Shown here: positions 39,127-50,626 of the stretch, piece after piece
How positions within the stretch are numbered: the stretch's first letter is position 1
Layout of the letters: each line of letters starts with the position of its first letter
DNA from: Lentisphaerota bacterium
Lineage (GTDB): Bacteria > Verrucomicrobiota > Lentisphaeria > Victivallales > Victivallaceae
Assembly (NCBI GenBank): GCA_015061745.1
Contig: SUWB01000007.1
Location: 1 to 64,000 of the forward strand
Direction of reading: 5' to 3'
DNA: 64,000 bases
Translations under genes and position numbers: made by a program
The notes under the pieces: model-generated
The model's database searches: none
Seen by the model: the letters and a program-made list of their open reading frames with translations, nothing else
Told to the model about the DNA's origin: nothing

Positions 39127-40371
39127 ATGAAGAAAGTCGGTATCGGCATTATCGGACTCGGTCCCAGGGCAGAAACTTTGCTGGCATCCCTTGCCGCAAT
39201 GAAAGAGGAAATCAACATTACCGCAATTTGCGATTTGCGGGACGATAAAATCGCTCTTTTGGAACGCAAGATCCTTGAAGCGGGATTCGCTATGCCCTCC
39301 AAATATCACGACTATCGCCAACTGATTGCCGATGCGACCGTAGATGCCGTTCTGATCCCAACATCCTGGAACTCCCACCTCCAGATTGCCGAGGAGTGTA
39401 TGGCAAAGGGCAAATATGCCGGTATCGAAGTCGGCGGAGCAGCTTCTCTTGATGAACTGTGGCACCTGGTTCACGCTGCCGAAAGTACCGGCGTTTCCTG
39501 TATGATGCTGGAAAACTGCTGTTACGGCAGAAATGAACTGCTGGCTCTCAATCTGGCAAGAAAAGGTCTCTTTGGCGAACTGATCCATTGTGAGTGCGGC
39601 TATGAGCACGATCTTTCCTATATGTCCTGGAAAGAACCTGATAAGGAAAGGGCTGTTCACAACCGCTTCCGGAACTGTGATCTGTATCCCACTCACGGCC
39701 TCGGGCCTATGGCCAAGATCCTCAAGATCAACCGGGGCAACCGTTTTATGACGATTTCCTCAACAGCTTCCAAGGCCAGAGGCTTTGCTGCTGCTGCCAA
39801 AGCTCACGGTATGGATGTGGTCTACAACGAAGGGGATATGATCATTTCTGTGATCCGCTGTGCCAATGGCGAAACGATTATGCTGCGTCACTGCATCTCT
39901 CTGCCCCGGCCCTATTCCCGGGACTGCCGGGTGCAGGGGACCAAAGGGCTCTGGCTGGAAGATACCCGGGGAATATTTATTGACGGCATCAGCAAAACAG
40001 AAGAATTGATCGACCCTGCCGGCAATCCCTATTCAGAGCACCACTGGTCTAAAGTCGAGGAGTTTTACGAGGAATACGATCACCCCATCTGGAAAAGTTT
40101 CCGCAAAAAGCAGCTTGGCGGACACGGCGGAATGGACTATCTGGTGCTTTCCGCGTTCGTTGAAGCTGTCCGGGAACGCAAGCCCACCCCCATTGACGTT
40201 TATGACGTTGCCGCCTGGATGAGTGTGACAGCTCTTTCTGAACAATCCATCGCTATGGGCGGTGCTGTGGTGCCTTTCCCTGACTTCACCAACGGCAAGT
40301 GGATCTCAAGAGAACCTGAAGCTCCCTCAAGATGGGCTCTTGATGAGGTTTTTGAGGATCAGTGGCAATGA
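39127..40371 (+). CDS. Gfo/Idh/MocA family oxidoreductase
   Basis: VGIGIIGLGPRAETLLASLA Rossmann motif; start at the ATG following aaggagcgtaattatt. Confidence 0.9.
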   Translation: MKKVGIGIIGLGPRAETLLASLAAMKEEINITAICDLRDDKIALLERKILEAGFAMPSKYHDYRQLIADATVDAVLIPTSWNSHLQIAEECMAKGKYAGIEVGGAASLDELWHLVHAAESTGVSCMMLENCCYGRNELLALNLARKGLFGELIHCECGYEHDLSYMSWKEPDKERAVHNRFRNCDLYPTHGLGPMAKILKINRGNRFMTISSTASKARGFAAAAKAHGMDVVYNEGDMIISVIRCANGETIMLRHCISLPRPYSRDCRVQGTKGLWLEDTRGIFIDGISKTEELIDPAGNPYSEHHWSKVEEFYEEYDHPIWKSFRKKQLGGHGGMDYLVLSAFVEAVRERKPTPIDVYDVAAWMSVTALSEQSIAMGGAVVPFPDFTNGKWISREPEAPSRWALDEVFEDQWQ

Positions 40372-41420
40372 ACGATTCTGTAAAATGGTATTCTCCTGAC
40401 TCCCCCAGTTTCAGAGTGTCGGGATTTTATTTTCGGCAGCAGGAGATGCCCTTTCGTCGTTTTGAGGAAAATGTATCTCTGCCTCCCCGAGTTGACAGCC
40501 TTGCCTGGCACACCCCGGGGGGACAGGTGGCTTTTATGACGGATTCGTCGTTTATACGACTGAAATATTCTCTTTTGCAGGAATCCCGTTTAGGGGTCAA
40601 TACACGCATTTCTTCCGGCGGATTTGACCTGTATATGGGGACGCCCGGCGGCAAACAGTATTTTTGCGGTGTCACACGAATGAATCTTGCGGATTCTGAA
40701 TTCTGTGTTGACCTGATAAAAGAGCTGCCTCCCGGAATGAAGGCTTTTACCATTTATTTCCCCCTTTACGGTGGGGTCGAACACCTTGAGATCGGTCTTG
40801 AAAAGCAATCTACCGTAAAAAGTCCCGTCCCCTGGCAACAGGAGAACCCGGTCGTCTTTTACGGGACCTCTATCATTCACGGCGGTTGTGCCAACCGGCC
40901 CGGTATGGCCCTGACAAATATATTGACCCGCCGTTTTAACCAGCCTTTTCTCAACTTTGGATTTTCCGGAAATGGCAAAGGGGAACCTGAAGTTTTTGAG
41001 CAGCTGGCGAGGATCAAAGAGCCGCAACTCTACATTCTTGACTATGGCCCCAATGTCGATTCTGAAGCGATGGCGGCCACATTGCCCGGCGGAATCGACA
41101 TATTGCGCAGCAAACACAGAAACACGCCCATTCTGGTGACGGGGAAACTTCACTACGTTTCTGAATATGTACAAACGAATTCTCTTACAGAACGGGTCGT
41201 TGATGTCAAAAAAATGACCGGATTCCAGAAAGCGGAAGTCCTCCGCCGCAGGAAAAAAGGTGATAAAAATATACATTTTGTATCAGGTGACTGGGGCCGT
41301 ACGCCTGATTGGACGGAATTTACCATAGATGGCGTTCACCCCACTGATCTCGGATTTTATATGCACGCCCGATACTGGGAAAAGTGCCTGAAAAAATATT
41401 TGAATGTACAGGAGTTTTGA
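40368..41420 (+). CDS. SGNH/GDSL hydrolase family protein (paralog 1)
   Basis: VVFYGTSIIHGGCANRPGMALTNILTRR; DGVHPTDLGF. Confidence 0.85.
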   Translation: MNDSVKWYSPDSPSFRVSGFYFRQQEMPFRRFEENVSLPPRVDSLAWHTPGGQVAFMTDSSFIRLKYSLLQESRLGVNTRISSGGFDLYMGTPGGKQYFCGVTRMNLADSEFCVDLIKELPPGMKAFTIYFPLYGGVEHLEIGLEKQSTVKSPVPWQQENPVVFYGTSIIHGGCANRPGMALTNILTRRFNQPFLNFGFSGNGKGEPEVFEQLARIKEPQLYILDYGPNVDSEAMAATLPGGIDILRSKHRNTPILVTGKLHYVSEYVQTNSLTERVVDVKKMTGFQKAEVLRRRKKGDKNIHFVSGDWGRTPDWTEFTIDGVHPTDLGFYMHARYWEKCLKKYLNVQEF

Positions 41421-41423
41421 AAA

Positions 41424-42530
41424 ATGAGCAATGACAAAAAACTGGCCGTGGAAAAGTTTGACAGCAATATGGCTGTCAACGAGGTCAAAGAAGAAAAGAT
41501 ACAATGGCTGACTGCCGATGATACCCCCCTGCGGCTTACCGGTTTTTATTTCCGTAAAAAAGGCGACGTGTTCCGGCGATTTCCCCTGGATGACAAGCTG
41601 CCGCCCTCGGTAAACGGTCTTTCCTGGCATACTGCAGGCGGACAGCTTTCCTTTATCAGCAACACCAAGGTCGTCCGGATCAAAGTCGTTTTGGGGCACG
41701 AATCTTTGATGGATCACTGCACAAAGATCGGTTCTTCCGGATTCGATATCTATATGGGCAAACCCGGCGGTCCTCAATATTTCTGCGGTTCAAGCCGCAT
41801 CAAGGTCAACTGTGATTCTTATGAAGTGGATCTTTTCAAAGTTGGACACGCTGAAATGCGGGAATTTACCATCAACTTCCCCCTCTATTGCGGCGTGGAC
41901 TCTTTTGAAATCGGTTTCACCGAAGGTGCTGAAATCAAAGCTCCGACCCCCTGGAAAGATGCGGCTCCCGTGGTTGTTTACGGTACCTCTATCACTCAGG
42001 GCGGATGTGCCAACCGTCCCGGGATGGCTTACACCAATATTATGAGCCGCCGTTTGAACCGCCCCTTCCTCAACTTCGGTTTTTCCGGCAGCGGCAGAGG
42101 TGAAACTTATGTTTTTGAACAACTTGCCAGCATTGAAAATCCGGCAATGTATATTCTTGACTATGAAGCCAATGCCCATAAAGAGGGCATCTTTGCCACC
42201 CTGAGCAATGGTATCGATATCATCAGAGCAAAACATCCTGAAACCCCCATTATGGTCGTTTCGCAGTTCCACTTCAACAGAGAATATATCCAAACCGGAA
42301 GTGTTACTGCCAGAGCCAAGGATGCAGAAGATACCTGGCGTTTTGAAAGGGCTGAGGTCAACCGCCGCCGCAGGGCAGGGGATAAGAATATTTCCTTTGT
42401 TTACGGCGGTTGGAAAAACGAGGAAGATTGGACTGAATTCACTGTTGACGGTGTCCACGCCACTGACCTCGGATTCTATATGTTTGCAAAAATGCTCACA
42501 CCCAAAGTTGCAAAGGTTCTTGATAAATGA
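41424..42530 (+). CDS. SGNH/GDSL hydrolase family protein (paralog 2)
   Basis: VVVYGTSITQGGCANRPGMAYTNIMSRR; DGVHATDLGF; similar to the preceding ORF throughout. Confidence 0.85.
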   Translation: MSNDKKLAVEKFDSNMAVNEVKEEKIQWLTADDTPLRLTGFYFRKKGDVFRRFPLDDKLPPSVNGLSWHTAGGQLSFISNTKVVRIKVVLGHESLMDHCTKIGSSGFDIYMGKPGGPQYFCGSSRIKVNCDSYEVDLFKVGHAEMREFTINFPLYCGVDSFEIGFTEGAEIKAPTPWKDAAPVVVYGTSITQGGCANRPGMAYTNIMSRRLNRPFLNFGFSGSGRGETYVFEQLASIENPAMYILDYEANAHKEGIFATLSNGIDIIRAKHPETPIMVVSQFHFNREYIQTGSVTARAKDAEDTWRFERAEVNRRRRAGDKNISFVYGGWKNEEDWTEFTVDGVHATDLGFYMFAKMLTPKVAKVLDK

Positions 42531-43414
42531 CAAAGGTTCCTGAAACCCTCTATTGTGTCTCTTTTGAAGACTTTTCCACAGACGGTTCTCTGGCAGCAGA
42601 AATGCTTTCTGCCCTTGAAGTTGAATTCAGCACCTGGATCGACAGAGAGAACTGCCGGGTGATTCACACGGTTTACTCCCTCGATCTTGCCGGTGCTGAT
42701 GAAGCTGAAGCTCTCATCAGGGAACAGATGCCTTTCTGGAACGAAATCGGTATTGAGGCTGATAACATTCAACGTTCTGTGCTTTCCGGTATCGACTGGA
42801 GTGAAGCCTGGAAAAAATATTTCCACCCCATTGAAATTTCTGATAGACTGCTGATCCTGCCCAGCTGGCTGGAAAATCCCTGTAAACCCAATCAGAAAGT
42901 CTTGACCATTGATCCCGGTATGAGCTTTGGCACAGGACAGCACGCAACAACCTATTTTTGCCTGAAAGTCATTGACAAGCTGGGAGCTGAAAACAAAGGC
43001 CTCAGTTTGCTGGATGCCGGATGCGGTTCCGGGATCCTCGCTATCGCAGGTGAACTTTGCGGCTATGCTCCTATTGATGCGTTTGACTTTGATCCGGATG
43101 CCGTTATGGTGGCAAAAGAGAATATGGCTCTTAATAAAGTTAGCGGATTTGAACCTGTGACTGCTGATGCGGCAGACTATCAGGGACGCCCTGAAAAGTA
43201 TGATCTTGTTTGTGCCAATATTCTTGCCCATTTGCTCAAGAGTTTCAAAAACAATATATCTTCCTGGGTAAAGGAAGGGGGATACCTTGCTTTGGCAGGA
43301 ATTCTTGAAGAAGAATTTGACTCCGTCGTCCAGGCTTATGAGGCACTCGGTTTTGAACTCCTTGAGGCTGAAACGATCAAAGAATGGCGCAGCGGGCTCT
43401 TCCGGAAGAAATAA
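42527..43414 (+). CDS. prmA: Ribosomal protein L11 methyltransferase
   Basis: DPGMSFGTGQHATT, LLDAGCGSGILAIA, ANILAHLL. Confidence 0.93.
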   Translation: MTKVPETLYCVSFEDFSTDGSLAAEMLSALEVEFSTWIDRENCRVIHTVYSLDLAGADEAEALIREQMPFWNEIGIEADNIQRSVLSGIDWSEAWKKYFHPIEISDRLLILPSWLENPCKPNQKVLTIDPGMSFGTGQHATTYFCLKVIDKLGAENKGLSLLDAGCGSGILAIAGELCGYAPIDAFDFDPDAVMVAKENMALNKVSGFEPVTADAADYQGRPEKYDLVCANILAHLLKSFKNNISSWVKEGGYLALAGILEEEFDSVVQAYEALGFELLEAETIKEWRSGLFRKK

Positions 43415-43417
43415 ATT

Positions 43418-44982
<1,565 letters not shown>

Positions 44983-45006
44983 TTATAGTGTTCCGTTATG
45001 CAAAAA

Positions 45007-45552
45007 TCAGAGTTGAACGAACATTCCTCTGTAAAGTTCATCTACTTTAGAACCAAGGCCTGCCGCTTCAGCGATCTTGGCGGCAAAGGCAAAAACAGCT
45101 CCCGGGCCTTTACCGGTGACAACATTGCCTTCCCGTTCAGCCAAAGCATCGGTGTAGTGCAAGTTGCCGAGGTAACTGTCAAAGCCGGGGTACATCGTAA
45201 ATCTGTTGTCGGTCAGGACTCCTGCTTTGGCAAGAACAATGGGCGCAGCACAAATGGCTGCAGTTATCTTGCCGTTGATATGCATATCTTTGATCCAGCG
45301 GATGACCAGATCGGACTCAAGCAAATTGGTGGAACCGGGCAAACCGCCGGGCAGAATGACTCCGTCATAATCAGAAACAGACAAATCTGCAAGTTTGTGA
45401 TGAGCCGCAATGGTAAAGCTATGGGAGCCTGTCGTTTTGATGGAATCAAGTCCGGCAAATGTGACAGTTATCCCGAGCCGGGCAAGGACATCAGCAGTAC
45501 CGATGGCTTCAAGTTCTTCAAAACCGGGGGCAAGGATCATAACAAGATTCAT
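45007..45552 (-). CDS. DJ-1/PfpI family protein
   Basis: LAPGFEELEA, AAICAAPIVLAKAGVL nucleophile region. Confidence 0.9.
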   Translation of the reverse strand: MNLVMILAPGFEELEAIGTADVLARLGITVTFAGLDSIKTTGSHSFTIAAHHKLADLSVSDYDGVILPGGLPGSTNLLESDLVIRWIKDMHINGKITAAICAAPIVLAKAGVLTDNRFTMYPGFDSYLGNLHYTDALAEREGNVVTGKGPGAVFAFAAKIAEAAGLGSKVDELYRGMFVQL

Positions 45553-45578
45553 AATGAAAGCTCCTTTTGGTTACAATG

Positions 45579-46106
45579 TCACTCGTAAAGGGAATTTCCT
45601 TCGGCATCAATAGCGACGACGAGGGGGAAATCTTCAACGTAAAGTTTGTGGATCGCCTCAGTTCCCAATTCAGGAAACGCAATAACTTCGCAAGATTTGA
45701 TTTTTCTGGCGATCAAAGCTCCGGCACCGCCCGTAGCTCCGAAATAAACGGCACCAAAACGCTTCATTGCATCGACGACAGCAGCGGAACGCCCCCCTTT
45801 GCCGATCATACCGGTAAGACCGCACTTTTCAATGAGGATCGGGGAATAGGCATCCATACGTCCGCTGGTGGTGGGACCGGCACTGCCGATGGGACGGCCG
45901 GGAGGCGCAGGACAGGGCCCTACAAAATAGATGATCTGATCTTTCAGCTCCACAGGGAGCTCTTTTCCTGCTTCAAGAAGTGCCACAAGTTTTTTATGTG
46001 CGGCATCCCGACCGGTCCAGATAATGCCGGTAAGCCGGACTTCATCACCGGCCTTCAGGGTACGGGCATCTGCGGCAGTCAACGGGGTCGTAAGCTCTTT
46101 TATCAT
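45579..46106 (-). CDS. Class I fumarate hydratase, beta (C-terminal) subunit
   Basis: GPTTSGRMDAYSP, MIGKGG, AVYFGATGGAGALIA. Confidence 0.92.
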   Translation of the reverse strand: MIKELTTPLTAADARTLKAGDEVRLTGIIWTGRDAAHKKLVALLEAGKELPVELKDQIIYFVGPCPAPPGRPIGSAGPTTSGRMDAYSPILIEKCGLTGMIGKGGRSAAVVDAMKRFGAVYFGATGGAGALIARKIKSCEVIAFPELGTEAIHKLYVEDFPLVVAIDAEGNSLYE

Positions 46107-46951
46107 AAGGTCACCTCAGCGTGTCTTGCCGCATGGCAGTTGAGATTCACTGAAACAGGCAGTGAAGCAATGTGGCAGGGGAAATATTCAATGTGAACGG
46201 CAAGAGCGGTGATGTCACCGCCAAGCCCCTGAGAACCGACGCCGGTTGCATTGATCTTTTCAAGGATCTCCGCTTCAAGTTCAGCGTAACGGGGATCCGG
46301 ATTGGGGGTTCCGACTTTACGCAGCAACGCTTTTTTGGCGATCTGGGCACATTTTTCAAAAGTACCGCCGATACCGACACCGACAATAACAGGCGGGCAG
46401 GGATTGCCGCCGGCGTTTTTGACACTGTTGACCACAAAATCTACCACAGCGGCTCTGCCGTCAGAGGGCTTCATCATCTTGAGGGCACTCATATTTTCAG
46501 ATCCGCCTCCTTTGGGAGCGAGAACGATTCTGACAGAATCCCCGGGGACAGGAGTGAAATGAATGACGGCAGGCGTGTTATCTTTGGTGTTTTTACGTTC
46601 AAAGAGAGGTTCTTCCACAATGGATTTACGCAAATAATATCTTGCATAGCCCTCTCTGACACCGGCATTAATCGCCGCAGTGATCCCTTCGCCGTCCACC
46701 TGAACATTTTCACCGTATTCAACAAAGAACACGGCAAAACCGGTATCCTGACAAAGGGGCATATTTTCAGTAACGGCTATTTCCGCATTTTCCAGATATT
46801 GATTGAAAAAACTTTTTGCCAGAGGCCGGGTTTCCTTTGCTGCACAACTGCGCAGAGACTCCAACACATCTGCCGGCAGTTTCACTGCTGCTTCGCCGCA
46901 AAGGCGGCTCACAGCATCGACGACCTCCTGAAATGGAATGATTCTTTTCAT
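46103..46951 (-). CDS. Class I fumarate hydratase, alpha (N-terminal) subunit
   Basis: PLCQDTGFAVFF, PKGGGSENMS, NPCPPVIVGVGIGGTFE. Confidence 0.93.
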   Translation of the reverse strand: MKRIIPFQEVVDAVSRLCGEAAVKLPADVLESLRSCAAKETRPLAKSFFNQYLENAEIAVTENMPLCQDTGFAVFFVEYGENVQVDGEGITAAINAGVREGYARYYLRKSIVEEPLFERKNTKDNTPAVIHFTPVPGDSVRIVLAPKGGGSENMSALKMMKPSDGRAAVVDFVVNSVKNAGGNPCPPVIVGVGIGGTFEKCAQIAKKALLRKVGTPNPDPRYAELEAEILEKINATGVGSQGLGGDITALAVHIEYFPCHIASLPVSVNLNCHAARHAEVTL

Positions 46952-46967
46952 TCAGAGTTCCTTTGTA

Positions 46968-49385
46968 TTACAAATTGACATAATGTTTTCTGATTTCCGG
47001 TGAACGCTCTGCAATATTGGCCAAACGGTCGGCGATCTTGACGATCTCACCCAGCAGCTCAATGAAAATGACACCGCAGGCTGCCGTACAGGAACCTTTG
47101 CGGAGACGTTCAATGTGTTCTGCCTCAAATTCGTCAGCCAAAGCGTGGATCTTATTGAGACGCTGTTCCAGTATAACTGAAGATATCTGATCTTTTCCGG
47201 CAAGTCCTGCGACTACCTGTTCAGAGAGTTCTTCCACGTGTTTCCAGAGTTTTTTGACCTCTTTTCTGGCGGTTTCAGAAAGTTTTTTATCCTGTTTGAC
47301 CATTCTGTCGTTAAGCTGCAGTATGATTTCACAGTGGTCGGCGATCCTTTCGGCGTCATTGGTACAGTGCATCAGCAGAGGGATCATCTGGGCCTGAGGC
47401 TCCACCAGACGTTTTCTGGTCAGCTGCACCAGATAAGCTGTCACATCGGACTGCATCTGGTCGATATGGCTTTCTTCTTCAGCAAGCTGCTCATACTTTT
47501 TTTCATCCACATCCGCAGAAAGAAAGTGGTCATTAACGGCCCGGTTCACCATACTCCAGGCACCACCGACCATTTCTTCAAGGGCTTTGGAAGTAAGTTT
47601 CAAAGCGACAGAAGGCGTGTTCAGCAAAGCCGGTTCCAGCAGGGTCGTTCTCACTTCATCCCGAAGGGGGATCAGCCAGGTACAGAGAGAAGCAAACTGC
47701 TTGGCCAAAGGCAGCAAAAGCAACGCAACGGCAATGTTGAAGATCGTGTGAAACATTGCAATGTGCCGTTCCAGATTCTGAGGAACTTCGGCAAATGCAT
47801 TACCGGGAGTAAAAGAATTGACAAGATAAAGGAAAGAAGGATATCCTTTGTAAGGAATGTAACAAATTGCAACAACGATAACGGCTCCAAGCACATTAAA
47901 AAGCGTATGTGCAAGAGCAGCCTGCTTGGCAACCCGGTTGGCATTGAGAGCTCCCAATTGAGCGGTAACAGTTGTTCCGATATTGGAACCGATCAGCAGC
48001 GGAACTGCAGTGTAAAAGTTCACCAGCTGTCCCGCCGCAAGAGCGAGGACGATTCCTGTAAATGCGGAGCTGGACTGCAATATCATCGTCATAACAATTC
48101 CTATGATCGCAGCACCAATAACTGATCCCAAAGGCATCAGAGAACTGCCATTGACGGGAGCACAATCAAAGAGACTGAAAAACATTCTGAAAGAGGACAT
48201 TTCACCCAGCAATTTCAGTTCACTGCTCATCATCTGCATACCAAAGAAAAGCAAACCGAACCCCAGCAATACAGTTCCCCAGGCATTGACGGTACGTTTC
48301 TTACTCAATGTCAGAAAGAATCCCACTGCAATACAGGGCAACGCCAGTCCGGAAAGATTGAAAGAGATGATCTGGGCCGTGATCGTCGTACCGATGTTGG
48401 CTCCGAAAATGATTCCCATTGACTGAACAAGGGTCAAAAGTCCGGCATTGATAAAACCGATGACCATAACAGTGGTCGCAGAGCTGGACTGAATAATTGC
48501 GGTAACGACCGTTCCGGCAAGCAAGGCGGAAACACGGTTGCTGGTGAAATAGGAAAGTATTTTACGCATATTTTCACCGGCAGCCAACCTGATCCCGTCA
48601 CTCATCATACACATACCCAGCAGAAAGAATGCAAGACCGCCCGTTACACAAAGAATGACTGACCACAAGTCAATAGCCTGAAGCTCAATCTTGATGTCAG
48701 AAAACCTGATTTCATCTGCGGCATTCCCTGCCGAAACAAGAATATTATAGCACCCTGTTTTTTTCCCCATCTTAACAAAGGTGGAGGCAATACCTTTGCT
48801 GTCTGTAACTGCTTGAGGAGTCATTATCTGGGCAGTGGGCTCCACACCTTCAACCGTATTGGCAAAACGGAACCGGACGGGGATGCCAGGGACACCTTTA
48901 CCGTGACGGGTGATCTTGACAACAAGGGGGGCATCAGAGGTGCTGCCGGTAAAATATTCAGCATTGGCCCCACTTATTTCAAGACCTGAAAACACTCTGG
49001 TCGTCAATTTGTGCTCCTCTGCCCCCAGAGGGACGATTTCGATCAGCTGCTCACCGATCGTTTCAGGAAATGTCAATTTGGCTTCGGCCATACCGCCTGC
49101 ATCAGCAACCGCAGTTACGGGAGTGATCTTGATTTTTGCGCTGTCTGGACTCTTGAAAAGGACTTTTGTCCCGGGAACAGGCAGCAAAGAGGATTTTCCA
49201 AAGAGATTCCGGGGGCTTTGTCCTGTTATGTGCACCCGCAATGGAACTGACATCTTGCCGTCCGGCTGAAGACATTGCTCATTGCCGCCGACGATTTTGA
49301 CCTGAGAGATCTTGTCTGCACTGTTTTTGCCGCATCCTGATACGAATATCAGCAACATCAGCAGGAGAAAATAGAAATAACGCAT
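46968..49385 (-). CDS. Na/Pi cotransporter family protein with lipobox, Ig-like N-terminus and PhoU-like C-terminus
   Basis: Repeated QSSSA(T/F)T motifs of NptA; N-terminal lipobox FVSGC and two Ig-like segments. Confidence 0.87.
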   Translation of the reverse strand: MRYFYFLLLMLLIFVSGCGKNSADKISQVKIVGGNEQCLQPDGKMSVPLRVHITGQSPRNLFGKSSLLPVPGTKVLFKSPDSAKIKITPVTAVADAGGMAEAKLTFPETIGEQLIEIVPLGAEEHKLTTRVFSGLEISGANAEYFTGSTSDAPLVVKITRHGKGVPGIPVRFRFANTVEGVEPTAQIMTPQAVTDSKGIASTFVKMGKKTGCYNILVSAGNAADEIRFSDIKIELQAIDLWSVILCVTGGLAFFLLGMCMMSDGIRLAAGENMRKILSYFTSNRVSALLAGTVVTAIIQSSSATTVMVIGFINAGLLTLVQSMGIIFGANIGTTITAQIISFNLSGLALPCIAVGFFLTLSKKRTVNAWGTVLLGFGLLFFGMQMMSSELKLLGEMSSFRMFFSLFDCAPVNGSSLMPLGSVIGAAIIGIVMTMILQSSSAFTGIVLALAAGQLVNFYTAVPLLIGSNIGTTVTAQLGALNANRVAKQAALAHTLFNVLGAVIVVAICYIPYKGYPSFLYLVNSFTPGNAFAEVPQNLERHIAMFHTIFNIAVALLLLPLAKQFASLCTWLIPLRDEVRTTLLEPALLNTPSVALKLTSKALEEMVGGAWSMVNRAVNDHFLSADVDEKKYEQLAEEESHIDQMQSDVTAYLVQLTRKRLVEPQAQMIPLLMHCTNDAERIADHCEIILQLNDRMVKQDKKLSETARKEVKKLWKHVEELSEQVVAGLAGKDQISSVILEQRLNKIHALADEFEAEHIERLRKGSCTAACGVIFIELLGEIVKIADRLANIAERSPEIRKHYVNL

Positions 49386-49471
49386 AACGCCTCAGAGTTT
49401 AAGAATTGACACTTGCTTTTTACTGACTCCCCCGGCATGCCGGAAAGTTTTACAGAAAAATTCCTGTGCTT

Positions 49472-49500
49472 AATATAGCACAGATTTCCGCTTTTTTCAA
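49472..49500 (-). promoter_or_regulatory. Putative promoter of the Na/Pi cotransporter-fumarase operon
   Basis: TTGAAA-17-TATATT. Confidence 0.6.
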
Positions 49501-50465
49501 TGCTCTTTCAGGTAATTGAGTGCAGCTGCAATACCGGCATAGGCTCCAATATTACGCTTGAGTTCACTGGAAACGATCTGACAGGCTTCACGGGGTTCAT
49601 CCCAGCAGAAGCGGGGCAGATATTTGAGGATCGGATCTGTGTAAAGCTCCCCGATAGCCCAGGCCATAGTGCCGAGGATCAGTTTTTCAGGATTGAAGGC
49701 GTTGATAAAAAGTCCGAATGCCTGAGCATTGCGCAAAGACATTTCATCCCACAGAGCCAGAGCATAAGCATCTCCGGCACGGACGGCCTTTTCAAGAACG
49801 ATCATATCGATTTTTTCGACTTCGCCGTTGACGATCTGCATAATCATACTGTCAGGCTTGTCTTTGAGTTCTTCCTGCATCCGGAGTGCCAGTGCACGGC
49901 CGCCGCAGTAGGCTTCGTAACATCCCTTCTGACCGCAGCCGCACTGACGGCCGTCAAGCTGCACACAGATATGGCCCAATTCTCCGGCACTGAGAGCCTT
50001 GCCGCCCCGGACAAGATTGTTGGAACAAACCAGACCGCCGCCGATACCGGTACTCATTGTCAGATAGATAAAATCACGGCAGTTGCGTCCGGCTCCGAAA
50101 AACCACTCTGCCAGAGCTCCGCAATTGGCATCATTTTCAAAACATCCGGGGATGCCGAGCTGGCTCTGCAAGTAACTCAACACCGGAACATTACGCCATT
50201 TGGGGTTGTTGGGAGGGGCGATCATAATTCCTCTGAGTGCATCAGCAGGGAAGGGCGCAGAAATGCCGAATGCCGGACAATCTGAAACCTTGACTCCGTT
50301 TTCGGCACACAGCCTTTGGGCTTCAGAAACCATCAGAGGCAGAATATCATTGGGATCGGTATTGACATTGTCGATTTTTGCCATTCCGAGAATAGTTCCT
50401 TTTTCATCTCCCAAACCGATTCCGATCTTGGTTCCGCCGATATCAAAGCCGATTACTGTTGTCAT
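49497..50465 (-). CDS. ROK family sugar kinase/protein
   Basis: GFDIGGTKIGIGLGD; zinc motif CGCGQKGCYEAYCGG. Confidence 0.93.
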   Translation of the reverse strand: MTTVIGFDIGGTKIGIGLGDEKGTILGMAKIDNVNTDPNDILPLMVSEAQRLCAENGVKVSDCPAFGISAPFPADALRGIMIAPPNNPKWRNVPVLSYLQSQLGIPGCFENDANCGALAEWFFGAGRNCRDFIYLTMSTGIGGGLVCSNNLVRGGKALSAGELGHICVQLDGRQCGCGQKGCYEAYCGGRALALRMQEELKDKPDSMIMQIVNGEVEKIDMIVLEKAVRAGDAYALALWDEMSLRNAQAFGLFINAFNPEKLILGTMAWAIGELYTDPILKYLPRFCWDEPREACQIVSSELKRNIGAYAGIAAALNYLKEH

Positions 50466-50500
50466 AAATAAAAAATCTCCATTTTTTTTACATATTGCAC

Positions 50501-50528
50501 TTGCAGAATATAATACCGGAACTATATT
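50501..50528 (+). promoter_or_regulatory. Putative promoter of the exbBD-tonB cluster
   Basis: TTGCAG-16-TATATT. Confidence 0.4.
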
Positions 50529-50626
50529 TTATAAAGTGCAAATCGTGTTTTTTTTCATTTTTTTTTCCGAAAAAAATATTTTTATCTCAATAACGAGCCG
50601 TTTTTTATTCAAGGAGGATCGGATTT

